Positions 29,322-34,394 of a stretch of 34,394 bases of DNA are shown here, one piece after another. The translations under genes and the position numbers were made by a program. Positions within the stretch are counted from its first letter, which is position 1. The number at the start of each line of letters is the position of its first letter. Under the pieces are notes generated by a model. It made no database searches. It was given only the letters and a program-made list of their open reading frames with translations, and was not told the DNA's origin. This DNA comes from Candidatus Woesearchaeota archaeon (GTDB lineage Archaea; Nanobdellota; Nanobdellia; SCGC-AAA011-G17; GW2011-AR20): NCBI GenBank assembly GCA_018303025.1, contig JAGVYZ010000046.1, positions 1 through 34,394 of the forward strand. The letters are read 5' to 3'.

Positions 29322-29387
29322 TTTACTATACTATGGTATAGTAAAGTTATAGGCTAAACTATGCGATGGTATAGTAAAGTTTAAAAG
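29322..29387 (+). promoter_or_regulatory. Palindromic, repeated operator-like sites and TATA box of the ATPase gene
   Basis: TTTACTATAC-TATG-GTATAGTAAA is a perfect 10-bp inverted repeat (29322-29345). The 16-mer ATGGTATAGTAAAGTT occurs at 29333-29348 and again at 29366-29381, a 33-nt spacing. The second copy runs directly into a TATA-like TTTAAAAG about 26 nt before the ATG at 29409. A protein bound there should block promoter access. Confidence 0.65.
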
Positions 29388-29408
29388 GGGTAAAATCAGC
29401 TATCATTT

Positions 29409-30575
29409 ATGGAAATAGAAGCAGAATTATTCAAACAAAATCCCTGGTGGGAAGAAAAGTTTAAAGATGACAGTTTTACTAGGGATATATATTTAAAACA
29501 AATTTTAAGTAATATAAATTCAAAGGAAATAATTATTTTAACTGGTCTTAGAAGAATAGGAAAAACTACTATTATTAAACAAACAATCAAGCATTTATTA
29601 GAAAACAAGACTAAACCTGAAGAAATATTTTTTGTAAGTCTAGATTCCTTTAATTTGCTTGAATTTAGCATACATCGGTTAATTGAAGAATATAAAAAAA
29701 TACACAAAAAATCTTCATCAGACTTCTTCTATTTGTTTTTAGATGAAGTTTCTTCAAGGGAAGATTTTGAACAAGAATTAAAAAGCATTTATGATAATGA
29801 AAACATAAAGGTGATATGCTCTTCTTCAATTGCAACATTAATGAGAGATAAAAAAGCAAGTTTGACTGGAAGAACAAAAACTATAGAAGTAATGCCTTTA
29901 AATTTTCAGGAATTTTTAATATTTAGAGAAGCAAAAATAACTAAATCAGATAGTGCTAAATTAGAGAGTTATTTTAAAGATTATTTAAAAATTGGTGGAA
30001 TTCCTTATTATGTGCTTAAGGAAGACAAGACTTATATAAATGAATTAATAGAGGGTATTATCTATAAAGATATAATTGCTTACCATAAAATAACTGCAGA
30101 AAAAACAATCAAAGAGCTTTTTATTTTATTATGTCAAAGAGTAGGAAAACCAATGAGCTATAATAAAATATCCGAAATATTAAAAATATCTGTAGACAGT
30201 GCAAAAAGATATGTAAACTATTTTGAGAAAGCTTATTTGTTTTATGTTGTCGATAGATATTCTAAATCTATTAACGAAAAAGTAACTTCTCCTAAAAAGA
30301 TTTATATTGGAGATGTTGGCATTAAAAATGCCATAACTGGCTTTAAAGATTTAGGTGCAAGCTATGAAAATCTTGTTTTTTTAAGTATAAAAGATAAAAA
30401 TCCAACCTATTATCTTGAAAATTCTACAGAAATAGACTTTATTACAAAAGATAGCTTAATTGAAGCAAAATATAATCAGGAATTAGAAAAAAATCAAAAG
30501 AAATTGTTTGATACTTTAAAGATTAAAAATAAAATAATTGCAAAAGGCTATTTATTTTTTATTCAGGAAATTTAA
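29409..30575 (+). CDS. AAA ATPase with C-terminal DUF4143 domain
   Basis: The 388-residue protein has Walker A 'LTGLRRIGKTT' (51-54 GKTT), Walker B 'FFYLFLDEVSS' (around 105-115), sensor-like 'KVICSSSIATL', and a long C-terminal DUF4143-type region (winged helix 'MSYNKISEILKISVDSAKRYVNYFEKAYLF', then the nuclease-like 'YIGDVGIKNAITG', 'YYLENSTEIDFI', 'LIEAKYN'). The last part resembles a PD-(D/E)xK core (E-x-D ... EAK), as known for the family. It begins after tandem operator-like palindromes. Families of this kind are multicopy and mobile in archaea; function is not settled. It is flanked by two copies of the cysS 3' end. Confidence 0.88.
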   Translation: MEIEAELFKQNPWWEEKFKDDSFTRDIYLKQILSNINSKEIIILTGLRRIGKTTIIKQTIKHLLENKTKPEEIFFVSLDSFNLLEFSIHRLIEEYKKIHKKSSSDFFYLFLDEVSSREDFEQELKSIYDNENIKVICSSSIATLMRDKKASLTGRTKTIEVMPLNFQEFLIFREAKITKSDSAKLESYFKDYLKIGGIPYYVLKEDKTYINELIEGIIYKDIIAYHKITAEKTIKELFILLCQRVGKPMSYNKISEILKISVDSAKRYVNYFEKAYLFYVVDRYSKSINEKVTSPKKIYIGDVGIKNAITGFKDLGASYENLVFLSIKDKNPTYYLENSTEIDFITKDSLIEAKYNQELEKNQKKLFDTLKIKNKIIAKGYLFFIQEI

Positions 30576-30674
30576 ATAATTCAATCTATCCTGTAGATAT
30601 AAACAAATTAAACTTAAGAAATAAAAGAAGTTGATGCGAGCATTTAACTAAAAATCTTTCTGGTTGTATATTTT

Positions 30675-30879
30675 TTATTTCTTCTCAACTCTAAAACCAT
30701 CTTTCTCGTCTTTTACAATAAAACCAAGCTTTTCAATTTCTTCTCTTATTTTATCAGAATCTTTCCAATTCTTCTCTTTCCTAAACTTCTCTCTTTTTTC
30801 AGCTAATTCAATTATTTTAGAAGGTATTTTTTCTTTTTCAAATAAATTTAAAGAAAATATTAAATCCATTTTTTTAATA
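30675..30879 (-). pseudogene. Second copy of the cysS 3' end (about 205 bp)
   Basis: The ORF-track entry 30675-30869 is the C-terminal part of cysS: MDLIFSLNLFEKEKIPSKII through IVKDEKDGFRVEKK. It differs from the cysS C terminus at 3 of 64 residues. The match continues past its Met to 30879 (TTTTTTTAATA) and then stops. I see no promoter or start suited to it. It is a duplicated gene end, not an independent gene. Confidence 0.92.
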
Positions 30880-30925
30880 ATAAAAATAGTTAGAAATCTT
30901 TATAAAAAACATATTATTAAATATG

Positions 30926-30977
30926 AAGAGGGCACAATGTTTTAGAAATAGAAAGATTTATATTATCGTTCCCTCTT
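30926..30977 (+). promoter_or_regulatory. Promoter of the 52-aa gene, bracketed by an inverted repeat
   Basis: TATA-like GATTTATATTATC (about 30954-30966) is centred 26 nt before the ATG at 30987. It lies between AAGAGGG (30926-30932) and CCCTCTT (30971-30977), perfect complements that could be an operator. Confidence 0.4.
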
Positions 30978-30986
30978 AACTTTAAA

Positions 30987-31145
30987 ATGGCAAAACCAAT
31001 AAAATCTACACCAGAATTAGTTGGAAAAGAAGCAGATATTTTTTTAGAAAAGATGATTAAAGTAGAGAATTCAAGAATTACTTCTAAACAGAAATCTTTT
31101 GCAAAAGAGATAGATAAAAATATGAAACTTTTAATTGTTTGTTAA
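30987..31145 (+). CDS. 52-residue protein, possible antitoxin-like partner of the GNAT protein
   Basis: This gene is too short for the ORF track. The product starts MAKPIKSTPELVGKEADIFL and ends KNMKLLIVC. It is a small charged helical protein with a 'PI..TP.L.GKeA..Fl..m' opening, which resembles small archaeal proteins found with toxin-like partners (recollection of a pattern, not a search). It has its own TATA box with an inverted repeat around it. It converges on, and overlaps by 15 nt, the GNAT gene. Confidence 0.55.
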   Translation: MAKPIKSTPELVGKEADIFLEKMIKVENSRITSKQKSFAKEIDKNMKLLIVC

Positions 31146-31718
31146 TTCTTCTTGAATATATGGCCATATATCTAAATATAAGGGAGTTTCTTTGCTTTTT
31201 TTCTTTCCTTTATCTTCCTTATACATCTCAAATCCAAATTTTTTATAAAAATGAATTGCATCTTTTGATTTGTCTTTATTTCTTTTAGCATCTAAATAAA
31301 TAAATCTACAACCAACTTCTTGACTAATTATCTTTGCTTTGCTTATTGAAAATTGTATCATTAATGATCCAATTCCCCTCTTTTGAAATCTATCATCAAC
31401 ACATAATCTTCCTATTTTTAATGCAGGTAATGACCTGTAAGTTATACCTTTATCTTTAAAGATTTGGCATAAATCCGGATTAATATTCTTAAGTTTAACA
31501 CAATCAGGTGTTAAAGTAATATAACCCAATAATTCGTTTGTTTTTCTTAAAAACCATAAATAAGTAACTGATATTTTTCTTTTTTGTTGATTGAGAGCAT
31601 CTTCTACAAGGAAATTTACTAATTCAGGTTCATAAGATTTTATTTCTTTTGTAATATTTTCATGTGCTTCATTTAATTTTTCTATTCTTATTTCTTCAGG
31701 ATTTATTTTTTCCATCAT
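31131..31718 (-). CDS. GNAT-family N-acetyltransferase
   Basis: The 195-residue protein has the GNAT core: 'ELLGYITLTPDCV', then motif A 'PALKIGRLCVDDRFQKRGIGSLMIQFSISKA' with the acetyl-CoA loop Q/R-x-x-G-x-G (QKRGIG), and 'CRFIYLDAKR...AIHFYKKFGFEMYKED'. The 'LPALKIGRL.VD' opening and Tyr in 'FYKKFGF' resemble TacT/AtaT-type tRNA-acetylating toxins, though a general acetyltransferase is equally possible. Start MMEKINPEEI follows the cysS stop by 33 bp across a 25-bp tandem duplication. It is the first gene of the island downstream of cysS. Confidence 0.85.
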   Translation of the reverse strand: MMEKINPEEIRIEKLNEAHENITKEIKSYEPELVNFLVEDALNQQKRKISVTYLWFLRKTNELLGYITLTPDCVKLKNINPDLCQIFKDKGITYRSLPALKIGRLCVDDRFQKRGIGSLMIQFSISKAKIISQEVGCRFIYLDAKRNKDKSKDAIHFYKKFGFEMYKEDKGKKKSKETPLYLDIWPYIQEELTNN

Positions 31719-31722
31719 TTAT

Positions 31723-31772
31723 TCCTTCACTTTCTCTCAACCTTAAATCCTTCACTTTCTCTCAACCTTAAA
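31723..31772. repeat. 25-bp tandem duplication over the cysS stop codon
   Basis: TCCTTCACTTTCTCTCAACC followed by TTAAA occurs at 31723-31747 and again, without a spacer, at 31748-31772. The second unit contains the cysS stop codon. The first lies between cysS and the GNAT start. Confidence 0.92.
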
Positions 31773-33107
31773 ACCATCTTTCTCATCTTTAACAATAAAA
31801 CCAAGTTTTTCAATTTCTTCTCTTATTTTATCAGAATCTTTCCAGTTCTTCTCTTTTCTAAATTTCTCTCTTTTTTCAGCTAATTCAATTATTTTAGAAG
31901 GTACTTTCTCTTTTTCAAATAAATTTAAAGAAAATATTAAATCCATTTTTTTAATAGTTTTAACTTTTCCAATAGCATTTTCATCTCTAACAAGTTTCCA
32001 TAAAACAGCTAAAGCATTTGGCATATCTAAGTCATTTGAAATATCTTTCTCAAATTCATGTAAATAAGAATCATTTACCTTTCCATCATCTTTCAAAGAA
32101 GAAACAATATTTTTAAGTCTTTTATAAGAATTTTCAGCATTCTCTAATGCTTCTAATGAAAAATCTAAAGGTTTTCTATAATGAGTAGTTAATAACAAAT
32201 ATCTATAAGATAAAGGACTAAATCCTTTTTCAATAAGTTCTGAAATAGTAAATAATCCACCTTTGCTTTTACTTACTTTCTCACCTTTAAATGTTAAAAA
32301 CTCACCATGCAGCCAATAATTAACAAATTTCTTTCCAGTAGCTGCTTCTGATTGAGCTATCTCATTAGTATGATGTACAGGTATATGATCTAAACCACCT
32401 GTATGAATATCAAATGTCTCTCCTAAATATTTCATAGACATAGCACTACACTCCACGTGCCAGCCAGGGAATCCAATACCATAAGGACTTTTCCATTCCT
32501 GTTGTCTTACCCCAGGTTTTTCAGAAAACTTCCATAAAGCAAAATCAGTTATATTTTTCTTTTCACCAATATCAACTCTTTTTCCAGCAATCAATCCTTT
32601 TTTATCTAATCTAGCTAATTCACCATAATTCTTTAATTTAGAAGTATCAAAATAAATTCCATCAGAAGTTCTATAAATAAAACCTTTCTTCTCTAATCTT
32701 TCTATTACTTCAATTTGTTCTTTTATATGTTCAGTAGCCTTGCACCAAATATTTGGTTCAAGTATGTTTAATTTCTTAAAATCATCTCTAAATAACTTCC
32801 AATAGTAATTAGTTATCTCTTTAGCTGTTTTTCCTTCTTTAGCAGCAGCTTTCTCAATCTTATCTTCACCTGTATCAGAATCAGAAGTTAAATGACCAAC
32901 ATCAGTAATATTCATTACATGTTTTACATTATATCCAAAATAAAGTAAAACCTTTTTCAAAATATCTTCAAAAACATATGTCCTTAAATTTCCAATATGC
33001 TGATACCAGTAGCAAGTCGGACCGCATGTATAGAGTCCAACTTGCTTTTCATTTATAGCTTTAAACTCTTCTTTTCTCCTGGTTAGAGTATTGTAAAAGT
33101 AAATCAT
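31752..33107 (-). CDS. cysS: Cysteinyl-tRNA synthetase
   Basis: The 451-residue class I synthetase has zinc ligand Cys28 (YTCGPT), 'QHIGNLRT' (HIGH motif, 37-40), 'PGWHVECSAMS' and 'HTGGLDHIPVHHTNEIAQSEA' (zinc and active site), and 'KVSKSKG' (KMSKS loop). The C-terminal DALR/anticodon region ends with KDEKDGFKVERK. Length is normal for the family. A TATA-like box lies at 33127-33138. Its 3' end is duplicated downstream at three more places, so the gene is intact but its 3' end has served as an insertion site. Confidence 0.97.
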   Translation of the reverse strand: MIYFYNTLTRRKEEFKAINEKQVGLYTCGPTCYWYQHIGNLRTYVFEDILKKVLLYFGYNVKHVMNITDVGHLTSDSDTGEDKIEKAAAKEGKTAKEITNYYWKLFRDDFKKLNILEPNIWCKATEHIKEQIEVIERLEKKGFIYRTSDGIYFDTSKLKNYGELARLDKKGLIAGKRVDIGEKKNITDFALWKFSEKPGVRQQEWKSPYGIGFPGWHVECSAMSMKYLGETFDIHTGGLDHIPVHHTNEIAQSEAATGKKFVNYWLHGEFLTFKGEKVSKSKGGLFTISELIEKGFSPLSYRYLLLTTHYRKPLDFSLEALENAENSYKRLKNIVSSLKDDGKVNDSYLHEFEKDISNDLDMPNALAVLWKLVRDENAIGKVKTIKKMDLIFSLNLFEKEKVPSKIIELAEKREKFRKEKNWKDSDKIREEIEKLGFIVKDEKDGFKVERK

Positions 33108-33126
33108 AAGAATAAGAAAAAAAAGG

Positions 33127-33138
33127 AAAATATAAAGC
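33127..33138 (-). promoter_or_regulatory. TATA box of cysS
   Basis: The minus strand reads GCTTTATATTTT, centred about 26 nt upstream of the ATG at 33107, predicting a leaderless transcript. Confidence 0.5.
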
Positions 33139-33144
33139 TTCCCT

Positions 33145-33654
33145 TTAAGTTTTTATATTTACAAAAAACTCCGCACTTTCATAATCCTGGCCATCTGCTT
33201 TCACATTAACTAAATAAGCATAGCTGTCAACTACTATGTTTTTGTCTGCTCTAACATTTACTGTTAACTCTTTTCCAGCACCACCAGCTATTTTAAATTC
33301 AGTTATAGGCACTATCATTTTTAATTTAGTTCCAGCATCATTACTTGCAGCAGGTTTGACATCAATTGTAAATGTTCTTTCTACATTTTTATCATTACCA
33401 ATTATAATTTGAAAAGGAGTAGCATCACCTTTTTTTACATCTATACTGGAACTTACAGATAACTTTGAATCAAAATTATTTAAATCTCTTAATGCATCAC
33501 TTCCAGTTCTAAATGCTTCATTTCCCATATTAAACAATTTATCTTTAATATTTCCTAAAAATAACAATCCAACACTTAACAAAGCTACTCCTATAACAAT
33601 TATAATAATTGTATTTATAGAAAGTTCCATAGCACCTCTTTTATTCATAACCAT
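33145..33654 (-). CDS. Archaeal type IV pilin-like secreted protein
   Basis: The product is 169 residues from ATG 33654 (MVMNKRGAMELS); the ORF track's 33663 start is a TTG. The N terminus has the class III signal layout, short basic 'NKRGAMELS' followed directly by a hydrophobic helix (INTIIIIVIGVALLSVGLLFL), as cut by archaeal prepilin peptidase after the Gly. The rest is beta-rich and extracytoplasmic (FTIDVKPAAS, LTVNVRADKNIVVDSYAYLVNVKADG). The ATG lies 1 nt after the stop of the upstream gene, so the two form an operon. Confidence 0.75.
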   Translation of the reverse strand: MVMNKRGAMELSINTIIIIVIGVALLSVGLLFLGNIKDKLFNMGNEAFRTGSDALRDLNNFDSKLSVSSSIDVKKGDATPFQIIIGNDKNVERTFTIDVKPAASNDAGTKLKMIVPITEFKIAGGAGKELTVNVRADKNIVVDSYAYLVNVKADGQDYESAEFFVNIKT

Positions 33655-33655
33655 T

Positions 33656-34099
33656 TTATACAATCCTCCATTTATCTTTATCTACTTGATTTAATATAAC
33701 ATTAACATAAGCTAATTCATCTATCTCTGTATTTCTAAATACCAAGCATAAATTTTCACTTTTATAGATATCGTTCTTTTCAGTTGTAGGTTCTTTTATC
33801 CTGTAAACTCCATTAACATTTTCAATAGTTTCAACAACACTAGAATCACAATTTAATTTAACATCTAAATTAACCAGTTTATCAGTTTCAATATTTAACT
33901 CAAGAACACTATTAGCATCTTTTTCAATGTTTAAAATCTTAAAATCTTTAGCATGTAAAATAAAAGCACGGCTTCCTAAATCTTTAGTAGTATAACCAGT
34001 AATAAAACCTTCATTATTAAACACAAGTAAAACAGCAAATAATAATCCAAATACAAATAACCAAACACCTAATCTAAAGTTACCTCTTAAATTACTCAT
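33656..34099 (-). CDS. Membrane-anchored extracytoplasmic protein
   Basis: The 147-residue protein has an N-terminal membrane anchor (LGVWLFVFGLLFAVLLVF) followed by 'GFITGYTTKDLGSRAF', the ITG-type motif typical of this lineage's exported proteins and also seen in the giant surface protein. The remainder is beta-rich with two Cys (LNCDSS, ENLCLVF), perhaps forming a disulfide. It is followed 1 nt later by the pilin-like gene, so it is probably a partner in a pilus-like surface assembly. I do not recognise the family. Confidence 0.7.
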   Translation of the reverse strand: MSNLRGNFRLGVWLFVFGLLFAVLLVFNNEGFITGYTTKDLGSRAFILHAKDFKILNIEKDANSVLELNIETDKLVNLDVKLNCDSSVVETIENVNGVYRIKEPTTEKNDIYKSENLCLVFRNTEIDELAYVNVILNQVDKDKWRIV

Positions 34100-34150
34100 A
34101 TCAAAGCAAGGTTTATTTTCTTAATAAAAGTTTCTAAGTTAAAAAAAGGT

Positions 34151-34258
34151 TGGGAAGAGGGGGATTTGAACCCCCGACAGCATGATCTTCAGTCATGTAC
34201 TCTCCTTAGCCAACTTTTCTAAGTTTCAGGCTGAGTTACCTCTATGGCTTTAGTTCCC
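34151..34258 (-). tRNA. tRNA-Phe (GAA) gene with a D-loop intron and an acceptor-side insert
   Basis: On the minus strand the anticodon arm CATGA-CTGAAGA-TCATG is perfect (anticodon GAA), as is the T-arm GGGGG-TTCAAAT-CCCCC. The 3' acceptor strand is TCTTCCC with A73; CCA is not encoded. The D-arm ACTC/GAGT closes only if about 20 nt (TGAAACTTAGAAAAGTTGGC) are removed; that insert shows AACTT/AAGTT and AGCC/GGCT helices separated by a 3-nt bulge, a bulge-helix-bulge-like shape. The 5' acceptor strand GGGAA...GG pairs with the 3' strand only if another 13 nt (CTAAAGCCATAGA) are removed. The mature molecule would be 75 nt. Confidence 0.8.
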
Positions 34259-34394
34259 ATGATACTCAGCTTAAATATTTTAGAAAGGGCATTTCTTATA
34301 AACATTTCTGTTTAGAACATTTGTTGTATCCCGAAACTATTTCATAAGGACAGTATAATTGTCCATATGAAACTAACTAGACCTAAACTAATCG

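Noticed and set aside
29396-29877. Minus-strand ORFs inside the ATPase gene
   Set aside because: They are antisense to a gene with clear Walker motifs and show no protein-family pattern.
30675-30869. 64-aa ORF as an independent gene
   Set aside because: It is a near-identical copy of the cysS C terminus beginning at an internal Met, with no own start signal. It is treated as a duplicated gene end.

Overview
The window looks like a chromosomal piece of a small-genome, AT-rich archaeon of the DPANN group, most like Woesearchaeota/Pacearchaeota. The signs are archaeal information-processing genes (aIF5A, Rpo12, Spt5, SecE, prefoldin beta, eL31, eL39, eL40, eL43, eS19, uL11), TATA boxes about 26 nt upstream of start codons (leaderless mRNAs), tRNA genes that need intron removal to fold, FtsZ with SepF, and surface proteins carrying 'ITGN/ITGY' motifs after the signal peptide. 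The taxon is inferred from gene content; no 16S rRNA is present.

Layout. 1-3430: end of a membrane-protein gene, a frameshifted DUF6884-like gene coupled to a GIY-YIG-like gene, a frameshifted ABC exporter, and a tRNA-like remnant that runs into a dispersed repeat. 3431-10309: one 2,292-residue surface protein (putative glycoside hydrolase barrel, carbohydrate-binding module, CARDB-like repeats, C-terminal anchor). 10340-14160: ASCH protein, GlyRS, a shortened Dph2-like protein, an orphan and a ZPR1 protein. 14244-15815: an orphan and a complete IS630-type element. 15859-23550: housekeeping operons (SepF; eL43-Rpo12-prefoldin-UPF0147; tRNA-Pro; SecE-Spt5-uL11; FtsZ; FKBP) with four orphan or lineage-specific genes between them. 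23590-27994: the aIF5A-eL40-M50 protease-TatD operon converging on eS19-eL39-eL31. 28273-31718: an accessory island beside cysS (retropepsin pair, DUF4143 ATPase, 52-aa protein/GNAT pair). 31752-34258: cysS, a pilin-like pair and tRNA-Phe.

The most striking signal is repeated duplication of housekeeping-gene 3' ends beside accessory genes. The 3' end of cysS is present intact, as a 25-bp tandem copy at its stop codon, as a copy of about 205 bp, and as a copy of about 77 bp joined to what looks like the 5' end of a type I restriction gene. These copies alternate with the GNAT/52-aa pair, the ATPase and the retropepsin pair. The 3' end of tatD is likewise present twice, either side of an orphan coiled-coil gene, and the two tatD copies differ mostly at synonymous positions. 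This fits repeated capture of foreign cassettes that carry a replacement 3' end. No integrase is visible in the window.

Other notable points: the IS630 transposase has its ribosome-binding site inside a perfect 12-bp hairpin whose loop coincides with the predicted transcription start; a family of GAAG...CTTC hairpin repeats sits at gene ends and is partly translated (eS19 tail, possibly the ASCH N terminus); and the Dph2-like protein lacks the first of three cluster-binding domains. All calls were made by eye from sequence; no database search was run.
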